Part shown: positions 30,402 through 38,251 of the stretch, one piece after another | Layout of the letters: each line of letters begins with the position of its first letter | Numbering within the stretch: position 1 is the first letter of the stretch | Source: Oscillospiraceae bacterium | Lineage (GTDB): Bacteria; Bacillota; Clostridia; Oscillospirales; Oscillospiraceae | DNA: 38,251 bases | Assembly: GCA_017448455.1 (NCBI GenBank) | Contig: JAFSLL010000074.1 | Span: forward strand, 1 to 38,251 | Reading direction: 5' to 3' | The notes under the pieces: generated by a model | What the model was told of the DNA's origin: nothing | Databases searched by the model: none | The model's input: the letters and a program-made list of their open reading frames with translations, nothing else | Program-made: the position numbers and the translations under genes

Positions 30402-33161
30402 TTAAATGCCGGATTCATTCATCGCTTTCAGAACTGACTCATACAAAGGTTTTGCCTCGGGCGCATAGGAAAGCAGCGAAGAGATCGGCTGCTCCTTAAC
30501 ATACTGGATCATCGGGTTATTCAGAATATCCGGCATGTACTGCTCCAGAATCGGGAGCGCGGCCGGATGGTCCAGCATCACCCGCAGCAGGGTCTCCAGT
30601 GTATAGCGGTCCTGCTCAAGTCGTGTATCTGTTGCATACTCATAGTGATAGCTTCCGCTTCCAAGCGTGAGCACCTCTTCCCGCTCGGGCAGAGTCAGCA
30701 GCGCCACCGTGTTCACGGGCACAGTCAGATCAACGGTGATCGTGCCCTTCTCACAACGCCAGGCAGTCTTGATTGTACCGTAAACGCTCTCGTATTCCAG
30801 CTTTGCCCAGGTGATGCCCTTGATAAACTGCGGTGCTACGGCAAATTTTTTATAACCGGGCTCCAGATTACGCAGCCCACAGAGACGGGTGTATAGCCAG
30901 TTGCCGATGGAACCGTAAGCATAGTGATTGAGCGAATTCATATTCACGGGGTTGAAGCTGCCGTCCGGCATGATGGAATTCCAGCGCTCCCACACCGTAG
31001 TCGCACCCATCCTGACTTCGTAAAGCCAACCAGGGTTCTCCTCCTGCAGGAGGAGTTTGCCGGCCAGATCGTGCTTTCCGTTATCACTGAGGGCAAGGCA
31101 GAGATAGGGCGTGCCGATGAAGCCGGTAGTCAGGTGCGTCCTGTGCGCGGCAATGTTCTGCTCCAGCCTTTCGGCGATCGCAGCCCGGTCTTTCTCCTCT
31201 GCGAGACCGAAGTGCAGCGCCAGCACCATGGCCGTCTGCGTCTCGCTGACGAGGCGGCCCGTCCTCGTGACATACTCGTCGCGGAAGGCCGCAAGTACCG
31301 TTTCGCGCAGCGCAGCGTAGAGAGCCGCGTCCTCATCAAAGCCGAGGACGGCAGCTGTGTCGGCCATAATCTGCAGGCTCCAGATAAAGCAGGCATTGGC
31401 AACGAAATAGTCGTCCGTCGCGCCTTTTCGTTCGTCAGCCATATCATTCCCTTCGTGATCCAGACCGAGCCAGTCGCCGTACTGGAAACCTGTCTGCCAC
31501 AGACCGTTGTCCCCGCACTGACGGCGGATGTAGTCCACCCAGATCTTCATGCTCTCGTACTGCTCGGTCAGGACGCGCTTGTCGCCGTAGGTCTCGTAGA
31601 GCGTCCAGGGCACAACTGTTGCACAATCTCCCCAGTAAGCCGACCCGTTCTGGCCGCCGGAATAGCCGTCGGAGAGCACATCGGGTACCACCTGTGCCAT
31701 ACCGGTCGCCGGATCCTGGTCGGCAGTGAGATCCCGCAGCCATTTGCGCATGAAAGGCATGATATTCTGATGGAAGACAGCCGTCGGCGTAAAAGCTGTG
31801 GCATCACCCGTCCAGCCGAGGCGCTCACTGCGCTGCGGACAGTCGGTGGGGACATCCAGATAGTTGTCCCGCTGGCCCCAAACGATGTTCTGCTGCAGGC
31901 GATTGACGCGCAGGTCGGAGCAGGAGAATCTGCCGTTTTCTTTCAGATCGCTGGACAGATGGCAAGCAGTCAGCGTAATTTTCTGCCCTTCCTCCAGGCC
32001 CTCCAGGCAGACGTAACGGAAGCCGTGGAAGGTAAAATGCGGACGGAGAGTCTGTTCCTCGCCGTTGAGGACATAGGTGTCGGTCGCCTTGGCAAAGCTG
32101 AGGTTCCCGGTATAGAAGTTGCCGTTTTCGTCCAGGCTCTCCGCGTGGCGGAGTGTGATCTTCTGGCCCGGTCTTCCGCTGATTCTGACCTCAACCCAGC
32201 CGGTCAGGTTCTGGGCAAAGTCGAACAGGTGATCGCCGTTCGGGGCAGTGAACTCTCCGGCGACCGGCAGCGTGCACAGGCAGCGAACAGGCTCGTTCTC
32301 CTGTGCAACAAGCGTTTCAAAGTTTCCTTCAAACGGCAGCGCTTTGCCGATGTCCTCTTCGGCATGCATATAATCCTGCGTTTCTCCGTCATAGATCTCA
32401 GAAAAGCGGATGGTACCGGTCGTCACATTCCAACTCTTATCCGTGCCGATGATCTCCTCCGTGCCGTCATCATAGGTCAGGACAAGCATGGCCAGCAGCG
32501 CAGTTGTGTCGCCGTAGTGATTCGGCGTCGGCATGAAGCCCAGCACACCGGCGTACCAGCCCTTGCCCAGGGTGAAGCGCAGTTCATTCCGGCCCTGCCG
32601 GAGATTTTCCGCAACATAGGTCTGATACTGCAGACGCCTGCAGTAGCTGGTCCAGCCCGGTGCGAAGAAGGTGTCATCGATCTTTTCCCCGTTGATCTCT
32701 GCCTCATAAAGGCCAAGCGCCGTGGCGTAAAGCCTTGCTTTAGCGAGGGGCCTGGCCACGATGAAAGATTTTGTAAAAACGGGACTCGCCGCTTCCTCTT
32801 TGGTCAGGCCGTGCGTGATCCATTGCGCCTTTCCCTCGAAGGCCGCACCGGACAGCAGCCCGGTCTCAAAACCGGAAGATGCCGACGCCACTTCTCCGTG
32901 GTTATCCCAGACGGTCACCGTCCAGGTATAGGCTGTGCGCGGAGAAAAGGTGGCGCCCATGTATTCGACCAAAACGCTTTGCCCGCTCTCTACCCTTCCG
33001 GTATCCCACATCACAGTGTCGTTGGAAACTGTAAGGCGATAGGCGCTCTGGCGCGTGTCGTTCCGGTCGCTTTCCAGCTTCCAGCTGAAGCGCGGCTGCA
33101 CTTCGTCGAGGCCAAGCGGTCCGGTTTTGTATTCTGTTGTCAGGTCAAAAATGTTGAGCAT
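30402..33161 (-). CDS. Alpha-L-rhamnosidase (GH78)
   Basis: This 919-aa enzyme releases terminal alpha-L-rhamnose from glycosides or pectic rhamnogalacturonan fragments. N-terminal beta domains (for example LARLYATALGLYEAEINGEK-like segment at about residue 140 and HAESLDENGNFYTGNL) precede an alpha/alpha barrel. The barrel carries the GH78 signature TDCPQRSERLGWTGDA, where the Asp, Glu, Trp and Asp used in catalysis or binding are kept and one Asp is Ser. GATTVWERWNS carries the general-base Glu. There is no signal peptide, so it acts in the cytoplasm. It is the last gene of a permease/GH43/GH78 set. Confidence 0.94.
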   Translation of the reverse strand: MLNIFDLTTEYKTGPLGLDEVQPRFSWKLESDRNDTRQSAYRLTVSNDTVMWDTGRVESGQSVLVEYMGATFSPRTAYTWTVTVWDNHGEVASASSGFETGLLSGAAFEGKAQWITHGLTKEEAASPVFTKSFIVARPLAKARLYATALGLYEAEINGEKIDDTFFAPGWTSYCRRLQYQTYVAENLRQGRNELRFTLGKGWYAGVLGFMPTPNHYGDTTALLAMLVLTYDDGTEEIIGTDKSWNVTTGTIRFSEIYDGETQDYMHAEEDIGKALPFEGNFETLVAQENEPVRCLCTLPVAGEFTAPNGDHLFDFAQNLTGWVEVRISGRPGQKITLRHAESLDENGNFYTGNLSFAKATDTYVLNGEEQTLRPHFTFHGFRYVCLEGLEEGQKITLTACHLSSDLKENGRFSCSDLRVNRLQQNIVWGQRDNYLDVPTDCPQRSERLGWTGDATAFTPTAVFHQNIMPFMRKWLRDLTADQDPATGMAQVVPDVLSDGYSGGQNGSAYWGDCATVVPWTLYETYGDKRVLTEQYESMKIWVDYIRRQCGDNGLWQTGFQYGDWLGLDHEGNDMADERKGATDDYFVANACFIWSLQIMADTAAVLGFDEDAALYAALRETVLAAFRDEYVTRTGRLVSETQTAMVLALHFGLAEEKDRAAIAERLEQNIAAHRTHLTTGFIGTPYLCLALSDNGKHDLAGKLLLQEENPGWLYEVRMGATTVWERWNSIMPDGSFNPVNMNSLNHYAYGSIGNWLYTRLCGLRNLEPGYKKFAVAPQFIKGITWAKLEYESVYGTIKTAWRCEKGTITVDLTVPVNTVALLTLPEREEVLTLGSGSYHYEYATDTRLEQDRYTLETLLRVMLDHPAALPILEQYMPDILNNPMIQYVKEQPISSLLSYAPEAKPLYESVLKAMNESGI

Positions 33162-33187
33162 ATTCTCATTCCTTTCCCGGTTAAGGC

Positions 33188-34048
33188 TCAGGCTTTTCTG
33201 AACACCCCGTCCCAGTACACAAGCGGGATGAAGGTCGTATGTTCCTTTTTGAAAGTATTGGGGTAGTGCAGGGCCAGATAGTATTGTTTCTCTTTACTTT
33301 GGAAGATCATACCGTGGCCGCCGTCACGGTCATAGAGAAGCTCTCTGTCCACTGTCCAATTCCCGTCGAGCGCATTGTTGTCCGAATGCGCCATTGCTAC
33401 AGCGTAGCCCCCTTTGGTAAAGGTCGACCACAGCATGTGCAGTCTTCCATCCTCTGTTTGGATCATAAAGGGGCCATCCGTCACATAGTTTCTGAAAAAA
33501 TATCTGCTGACAAACGGGGTTGCGGAAGAGGCGCGAAACAGCAGCTGTGCAGCGCCCGTGCTTTGTTTCAGGTCATCCGTCATCCGAATGCTGCAAACGG
33601 TACCGTCGCGGATCTGCCTCCACTCATGACAGAACACCATATAGGGAACGCCATCCTGCGAAAGGTACAGGGTCCCATCCAGGCAACGCCACTCTTTCGG
33701 AGTAACGCAACCGTCCGAATAAAGCGAAAAGGGACCCATCGGCGATGCAGCAGTGAGAACTGCCGTACCAAGCCCTTTGTTATTATATGCAAATATTGCA
33801 AACATATAAAACCTGTCACGATAGCAATAAACTTCAGGCGCCCAATAGCATTTTCTGCTAAAAAAACCGGATGGACGATGAAAGACTTCAAAAGGGCCTT
33901 CCCACTCATTCAGGTCGTCACTTGTGTATACATCAAACCCGTATGCCTGGCCGGCAAATGCGGTCTCACTCCGTGTGCCATAAAGATAATACCTGTTATT
34001 GTATAGAAGAACGTACGGATCGCGCAGTTTGATTTCTTCCGTTTTCAT
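33188..34048 (-). CDS. GH43-like glycoside hydrolase
   Basis: This 286-aa five-blade beta-propeller hydrolase resembles family 43 (arabinosidase/xylosidase type). The catalytic Asp lies in KLRDPYVLLYNNRYYLYGT, a second carboxylate in GTLYLSQDGVPYMVFCHEW, and VTDGPFMI has the third conserved acidic position. No signal peptide is present. The ATG at 34048 is preferred because AAGGATGA is then a properly spaced ribosome site; the ATG at 34060 lies within it. It is followed after 26 bases by the GH78 gene, so the two probably act on the same imported oligosaccharide. Confidence 0.85.
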   Translation of the reverse strand: MKTEEIKLRDPYVLLYNNRYYLYGTRSETAFAGQAYGFDVYTSDDLNEWEGPFEVFHRPSGFFSRKCYWAPEVYCYRDRFYMFAIFAYNNKGLGTAVLTAASPMGPFSLYSDGCVTPKEWRCLDGTLYLSQDGVPYMVFCHEWRQIRDGTVCSIRMTDDLKQSTGAAQLLFRASSATPFVSRYFFRNYVTDGPFMIQTEDGRLHMLWSTFTKGGYAVAMAHSDNNALDGNWTVDRELLYDRDGGHGMIFQSKEKQYYLALHYPNTFKKEHTTFIPLVYWDGVFRKA

Positions 34049-34072
34049 AATCGGATTCATCCTTTTGAAAAC

Positions 34073-34098
34073 GCCCGCGGAGCCTTCACCCCGCGGGC
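34073..34098 (-). terminator. Hairpin between permease and GH43 gene
   Basis: GCCCGCGG and CCGCGGGC pair around a ten-base loop and are followed by GTTTTC on the minus strand. It may partly terminate transcription and set the permease-to-hydrolase ratio, or stabilise the permease mRNA 3' end. Confidence 0.6.
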
Positions 34099-34113
34099 GG
34101 TATTGTTTGAAAT

Positions 34114-35526
34114 TTACTCAGCGCTCTTTTCGGCTCGGCGAACGCGGAGCTCCTCAACGATGCCGGGGTAGATTTTTTCCAGATCGTATTTGGAGAAGAG
34201 GACTGCCATGATGATGAACATGGCAAGAGGAATGTAGATGGCAAAGCTGAAGATAGCCGTGTTTACAGAGGCGGGCTGGGAGGCTGCAGCAGCCTGATAG
34301 CCGGCGGCCGCCAGCAACCAGCCGATCAGGGATCCGCCGATGCCTGATCCGACTTTGGCGCCGAAGGAGCTGGCACTGTTGGACATACCCAACAGACGCC
34401 TGCCAAACTTCCACTCGTTGTACTCCACACAGTTATTGACCATGGCGCCGGATACGCACATGATGGGCATCACGGCAAAGGTCTGGAATGCACCGCCAAC
34501 GATGCAGGACCAGAAGCTGTAGGGAGTAAACACACGGACAACACAGGCAGCGGCGCCGAGGGCGCAGCCGATCAGGCAGGTTCTGGCCATGCCGAACTTC
34601 TTTGTGAGGGGACCGACCAGCATAAAGCCCAGGAACGTGGGGATCAGGCCGATGGCACCGAGGAGAGCCACAATGTTATCATTGCCGAGAATGTACTTGG
34701 CATAGTAAGTGCCGCCGGAGGCGCTCAGGCCATAGGAGATGTTGACGAAAAGGTTCACGATGAGCATGATAACCCAGTATTTGTTCCTGAAGAGGAGCTT
34801 GAGTTCTTCCAGGAAAGAATCCTGTTTCTCCGCGCTCTGGATTTTCTGCACTTCGGCATTCTCTTTGGAGCTGCGGTAGAGGATAAAGAGCGAAAGGCCG
34901 GAGAGAACCGCAAAGACCACGGAGACTTTAATCCAGGCCGCCTGATCGGCCACGCCGTTTGGCCCGAGGGCGTTGGTGATGGGGATGAGCAGAACCGCAA
35001 TGACCATACCGATGAGATAACCGAAGACCGTACGGGCAATGCCCATCTTGCCGCGCTCCTCCACGCTCTCAGTACGCAGGGCCATGATGGCGCCGTAAGG
35101 GATGGCGATTGCGGTGTAGACAACGGCAGAAATCAGGATGTTTGTGATGAGCACATAGGCCATCTGCAGGCCACTGGGCGCGTTCTTTGGAACTGTGAAC
35201 ATGAGAACGATGATCGCCACCGTCGGAGCCAGCATCCACAGGAACCAGGGGCGGCATTTCCCCTTCGGGGAGTTGACCTTGTCCATGATCTTGCCCATGG
35301 CAAGATCGGAAAACGCGTCACAGATCTTCGCGATCAGCAGCATGGTGGCTACCGCACCTGCCGCCAGGCCGACTTTTTCGGTGTAGAAGTAGGTAAGCTG
35401 ACCCACCAGGGTGGTCATAGCGTTTAACGGAAGCTGACCGATGCCGTCACCAAAGTAGTCCCTGAAACGCATGGTCTTCCGGATACCCATGCTGTCGAGG
35501 CCGAGCTCTTTTTTCTTTCTTGCCAT
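34114..35526 (-). CDS. GPH-family sugar:cation symporter
   Basis: This 470-aa twelve-helix transporter belongs to the glycoside-pentoside-hexuronide:cation symporter family (MelB group). It shows the family N-terminus FGDGIGQLPLNAMTTLVGQL, DAFSDLAMGKIMDKVNSPKGKCRPW and the central ALRTESVEERGKM loop. It is the first gene of the minus-strand catabolic unit and divergent from an AraC regulator. Context suggests a rhamnose-containing oligosaccharide as substrate, but the sequence alone does not say. An AGGAGAGG site precedes the ATG. Confidence 0.93.
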   Translation of the reverse strand: MARKKKELGLDSMGIRKTMRFRDYFGDGIGQLPLNAMTTLVGQLTYFYTEKVGLAAGAVATMLLIAKICDAFSDLAMGKIMDKVNSPKGKCRPWFLWMLAPTVAIIVLMFTVPKNAPSGLQMAYVLITNILISAVVYTAIAIPYGAIMALRTESVEERGKMGIARTVFGYLIGMVIAVLLIPITNALGPNGVADQAAWIKVSVVFAVLSGLSLFILYRSSKENAEVQKIQSAEKQDSFLEELKLLFRNKYWVIMLIVNLFVNISYGLSASGGTYYAKYILGNDNIVALLGAIGLIPTFLGFMLVGPLTKKFGMARTCLIGCALGAAACVVRVFTPYSFWSCIVGGAFQTFAVMPIMCVSGAMVNNCVEYNEWKFGRRLLGMSNSASSFGAKVGSGIGGSLIGWLLAAAGYQAAAASQPASVNTAIFSFAIYIPLAMFIIMAVLFSKYDLEKIYPGIVEELRVRRAEKSAE

Positions 35527-35568
35527 GATGTTCCTCTCCTGTCACTTGATTTTTGGGGTTCTGCGGGT

Positions 35569-35635
35569 AATATAGCAGAGAAGCAGCAAGGTAAACACAA
35601 TTTTCTTGATATCTTTGATGTTTTTATGATATTAT
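35569..35635. promoter_or_regulatory. Divergent promoters of the permease and araC-type gene
   Basis: On the plus strand TTGATA (35606-35611), 18 bases and TATTAT (35630-35635) serve the regulator. On the minus strand TATATT (35574-35569) with a weak TGTTTA 17 bases upstream may serve the permease. The 128-base gap is the likely regulator target. Confidence 0.5.
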
Positions 35636-35654
35636 TCTCGATGAGGTGGGAAAA

Positions 35655-36851
35655 ATGCAGAGAATCACAAAGGCACTTGAACGACTTCACAGTATTACCG
35701 GCATCACGCTCACGCTGACAGACGGGAACGGATCCCTGCTCGGAACCTGGCCGTTCCTCGGCAGGAAAGTATTTCCGGAAGAACCCTGCGCGGCAGCAAT
35801 CATGGATTTTTGTCTGCAAAAGAGAGACGCGCTTCATCCTCTCGTCAGCTTCCTCGAGCCCGGTTTTCTGCTGGGCGTCGCGGAGCTCGAGCCCGACCGC
35901 TACGTGCTGATCGGTCTGGTGAGCCCCTATGTTCACTCCCGCGCCGAAGTATTGAAGATGGCCGGCAATGTAATTCAGCCGGAACATCTGCAGCAGTACT
36001 GCGATCTGCTGCTTAACCAGCCGTTGGTAACATTGGAAAAAATGAAGGATCTGATCTGCCTGCTGGGCCATACACTGGGTCTTGATGTTCCGGAGGAGAA
36101 CATCCTGTTCGTTGATAATGTATCCAACAAAAAACTGGGGGTCTCCGTTCTGGATCAGTCGCTTTTCGAACAGCGCGAAGAGCCCGAGGCACATGTTCCG
36201 GTGGATTTCGAAACCGCAATCTGCGCTGCCGTAGAATCCGGGAACCGCACCCTGCTGGAGCGCAGTCTTCTCGCGCCCCGAACCGGACGGGTCGGCCGAA
36301 TGTCACAAAACAATCTTCGGCAGGAGAAGTACTCCTTTATCTGTCTGGCTACACTGGTCTCCCGTGCGGCAATCCGCGGCGGACTCCCCGTCGAAACCGC
36401 TTTCAACCTGAGCGATCTGTACTGTCAGCGGGCTGACCTGCTCACGGAAATCCCTCTGATCCAGAATCTGGTCTTCACCATGCTGAACGATTTCTGCGGA
36501 AAAGTCAGGGAAATCCGCAAACAGGCAGCTGTCTCCCCGCTGATTCGAAAGTGTCTGACGTACATCTCCGTTCATTTACATGAACCCATCGGGCTGGAAC
36601 AGCTTTCCCGGCACTGCAACCTGTGCGCGCGCAGCATATCTCTGCGCTTCAATGAAGAAATGGGTATGAGCATACCGGAATACATCAACCGGGAAAAGCT
36701 GCTGGAAGCGAAATATCTTCTGGAACATTCCGGCTATTCGATTTCTGATATCTCGACATTCCTGAATTATCCGTCACAGAGTTATTTTGCTCATGTCTTC
36801 AAAAAATATAACGGGTTGACGCCGCAGAAATATCGTAACGGCAAAGAATAA
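35655..36851 (+). CDS. AraC-family transcriptional regulator
   Basis: This 398-aa regulator has a sensor region of about 290 residues of no recognised fold and a C-terminal AraC/XylS DNA-binding domain with two helix-turn-helix motifs (LEQLSRHCNLCARSISLRFNEE and ISDISTFLNYPSQSYFAHVFKK, quoted in part: LEQLSRHCNLCARSIS; SDISTFLNYPSQSYF). It is divergent from the GPH permease, so it probably activates the permease/GH43/GH78 unit in response to the sugar. The ATG at 35655 is preferred over the GTG at 35646, which overlaps the GAGGTG ribosome site. Confidence 0.9.
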   Translation: MQRITKALERLHSITGITLTLTDGNGSLLGTWPFLGRKVFPEEPCAAAIMDFCLQKRDALHPLVSFLEPGFLLGVAELEPDRYVLIGLVSPYVHSRAEVLKMAGNVIQPEHLQQYCDLLLNQPLVTLEKMKDLICLLGHTLGLDVPEENILFVDNVSNKKLGVSVLDQSLFEQREEPEAHVPVDFETAICAAVESGNRTLLERSLLAPRTGRVGRMSQNNLRQEKYSFICLATLVSRAAIRGGLPVETAFNLSDLYCQRADLLTEIPLIQNLVFTMLNDFCGKVREIRKQAAVSPLIRKCLTYISVHLHEPIGLEQLSRHCNLCARSISLRFNEEMGMSIPEYINREKLLEAKYLLEHSGYSISDISTFLNYPSQSYFAHVFKKYNGLTPQKYRNGKE

Positions 36852-36855
36852 AGAA

Positions 36856-36892
36856 AGGACGGTGCCTCTCCGTTTCGGAAAAGCACCGTCCT
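36856..36892. terminator. Terminator between araC-type gene and recD2
   Basis: AGGACGGTGC pairs with GCACCGTCCT around a 17-base loop, followed by GTTTCCGTTTT. It lies between converging genes. Confidence 0.8.
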
Positions 36893-36910
36893 GTTTCCGT
36901 TTTCTCCGCC

Positions 36911-38251
36911 TCATCCCCGCAGGCGGTCGGCGAGCCGGGTGTTGCGCGTCGTGACCGTTACGGTATGCACGGCCATGGAGATCGCTTTCTTCGCGCCAAC
37001 GATGACCAGCCCCTTTTTTGCCCGCGTGATCCCGGTATAAATCAGGTTGCGCTGCAGCATGACATAGTGAGTCATCAGAACCGGCATGACGACAATGGGG
37101 TACTCGCTCCCCTGGGCCTTATGGATCGTCGTGGCATAAGCCAGGACCAACTCATCCAGCTCGGTGGAATCGTAATCCACCGAGCGGTCATCAAAGCGGA
37201 CAGAGAGCATGTGCTCCTCCAGGTCAACCCGCTCCACGACCCCGATATCCCCGTTGAAGACCTCTTTGTCGTAATTATTCCGAATCTGCATCACCTTATC
37301 CCGTTCCCGGTACAGGCTGCCTCCTCTGCGCAGTCCTGTATCTCCGGGGTTGAGAGCCTCCTGCAGAAGTCGGTTCAGATTCGTCGCCCCGACAAAGCCC
37401 CGCTGCATCGGGGTAAGCACCTGAATCTCTCTCGGCGGTATCCGGTAGTAACGCGGGAGCTTGGTTTTGACCAGCTCGGTGATTTCGGCGGCAGCCTGTT
37501 CGGGGTCTTCCCGCTCCACGAAGAAGAAGTCCGTGCTGTGTCCGTTGGAGAGGTCCGGCATGCTCCCCCGGTTGATCCGGTGCGCGTTCATGATGATGCG
37601 GCTCGTCTGCGCCTGACGGAAGATCCGGGTCAGGCGGACAACCGGGAAGCAGTCCGAATCGATCAGATCCCGCAGAACATTGCCGGCGCCGACGCTGGGC
37701 AGCTGGTCCACATCCCCCACCAGAATCAGTGTCATGGTATCCGGGACCGCCTTCAGGAGGTTGTACATGAGCAGGATATCGATCATGGAGCACTCGTCCA
37801 CGATCAGGACGTCCCCCTCAAGCGGGTTGTCCTCGTTGCGCTTGTAGCCTTCGGGCGGCTTCACCTCAAGCAGGCGGTGGATGGTCTTCGCCTCCATGCC
37901 GCTTGTCTCGGAGAGGCGTTTCGCCGCCCTGCCGGTCGGAGCGGCAAGGAGAATCTTCGCCCCTGCCTCCCGAAAAGCGGTCATGATCCCGTAGGTCGTG
38001 GTCGTCTTGCCTGTGCCTGGGCCGCCGGTCAGCACCAGGATCTTGCTCTGCGCGGCAGTCAGGATTGCCTGCTGCTGAACCTCGTCGTACCGCATGCCGG
38101 TCCGGGCCTGAACACGCTCTGCGAGTCTCTCTTGCCGGATCCGAACCGAAGGGCTGCAAGATGAAATCTCCCGCAGGCGGCGCGCGGTACCGAGCTCCGC
38201 GTAATAAAACGGCGGGAGATAGATGGCTTCCCCATCCCTGATGACATCCTC
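36911..38251 (-). CDS. recD2: RecD2-type ATP-dependent DNA helicase, 3' part
   Basis: The frame is open to the window edge; 446 residues of the C-terminal part are visible. It is a 5'-3' superfamily 1B helicase involved in DNA repair. Motifs in order: LTGGPGTGKTTT (Walker A), DVLIVDECSM (Walker B), LVGDVDQLPSVGAG (motif III), LTRIFRQA (IV), VQVLTPMQRG-like segment, and YATTIHKAQGSEYP and YTGITRAKKGL (V and VI). The residues before the internal Met (YLPPFYYAELGTARRL) also match RecD2, so the full gene is longer, about 740 aa in the family. Confidence 0.94.
   Translation of the reverse strand, partial: EDVIRDGEAIYLPPFYYAELGTARRLREISSCSPSVRIRQERLAERVQARTGMRYDEVQQQAILTAAQSKILVLTGGPGTGKTTTTYGIMTAFREAGAKILLAAPTGRAAKRLSETSGMEAKTIHRLLEVKPPEGYKRNEDNPLEGDVLIVDECSMIDILLMYNLLKAVPDTMTLILVGDVDQLPSVGAGNVLRDLIDSDCFPVVRLTRIFRQAQTSRIIMNAHRINRGSMPDLSNGHSTDFFFVEREDPEQAAAEITELVKTKLPRYYRIPPREIQVLTPMQRGFVGATNLNRLLQEALNPGDTGLRRGGSLYRERDKVMQIRNNYDKEVFNGDIGVVERVDLEEHMLSVRFDDRSVDYDSTELDELVLAYATTIHKAQGSEYPIVVMPVLMTHYVMLQRNLIYTGITRAKKGLVIVGAKKAISMAVHTVTVTTRNTRLADRLRG

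Noticed and set aside
31830-31870. Loss of a catalytic residue in the GH78 signature (Ser for Asp)
   Set aside because: The Ser lies next to the general-acid Glu, which is kept together with the other conserved Asp and Trp residues, so activity is expected.
30924-33266. Long plus-strand frame opposite the rhamnosidase gene
   Set aside because: It is the mirror of a GH78 gene with clear catalytic motifs. The plus-strand translation has no domain, no ribosome site and the His/Arg/Gly-rich look of antisense frames in GC-rich DNA.
33188-35660. Catabolite control (cre) sites in the sugar locus
   Set aside because: I found no convincing TGWAANCGNTNWCA match near the permease or hydrolase promoters by eye.

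Overview
The window reads as a chromosomal segment of a strictly anaerobic, fermentative Clostridia-type Firmicute (Bacillota), probably gut-associated. The reasons are a complete six-subunit Rnf complex, a small clostridial 2[4Fe-4S] ferredoxin, an EFR1-type flavodoxin/ferredoxin, RNase Y, a lysine riboswitch, a BioY/BirA biotin module and plant-glycan hydrolases. The DNA is GC-rich, with compact operons, AGGAGG-type ribosome binding sites and sigma-A-like promoters (TTGACA-17-TATAAT type). I see no rRNA, tRNA, CRISPR array, insertion sequence or phage module.

Layout. (1) 1-5300: minus-strand operon rnfC-D-G-E-A-B, nearly every junction overlapping, with a promoter and two candidate operators at 5220-5288. 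(2) 5450-8420: a tRNA m6A37-type methyltransferase and a ferredoxin on the minus strand; rny (RNase Y) on the plus strand. (3) 8470-11760: pncB plus a GNAT gene, divergent from a galactokinase-like protein that lacks the usual catalytic Asp. (4) 11780-15210: a lysine riboswitch with its own terminator controls an AGCS amino-acid/cation symporter and a YtcJ-like amidohydrolase. (5) 15320-18080: an unusual PRTase-like protein and a membrane-anchored FMN-binding/fumarate-reductase-like flavoprotein. (6) 18100-19450: a small conserved basic protein, decayed ORFs and an SGNH hydrolase. (7) 19700-22700: an MFS transporter, then bioY-birA behind a perfect BirA operator. (8) 22890-25180: a truncated surE joined to the tail of another gene, then a cytoplasmic alpha-amylase. 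(9) 25430-27120: two nearly identical micro-ORFs (18 and 15 codons) with a strong terminator, then a TlpA-like thiol-disulfide lipoprotein. (10) 27250-30390: small GNAT, zinc-ribbon and hypothetical genes, an NAD(P)-binding reductase and an EFR1 ferredoxin. (11) 30400-36850: a catabolic locus with GH78 alpha-L-rhamnosidase, GH43-like hydrolase, GPH sugar:cation symporter and a divergent AraC regulator. (12) 36911-38251: the 3' part of recD2.

How it fits together. Rnf and the ferredoxins move electrons between reduced ferredoxin, NAD and a membrane ion gradient. The flavoprotein at 16135 probably uses FMN attached by an ApbE-type enzyme, as RnfG and RnfD do; ApbE is not in the window. The GPH symporter and the two hydrolases without signal peptides suggest import and cytoplasmic cleavage of a rhamnose-containing oligosaccharide.

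The best candidate for something undescribed is the tandem micro-ORF pair at 25500-25655. The two copies differ mostly at synonymous positions, share ribosome binding site and spacing, and end in a strong terminator. Also worth following are the riboswitch-controlled AGCS symporter, the galactokinase-like protein without its catalytic Asp, and the candidate operators at the rnf, flavoprotein and 28400 promoters.
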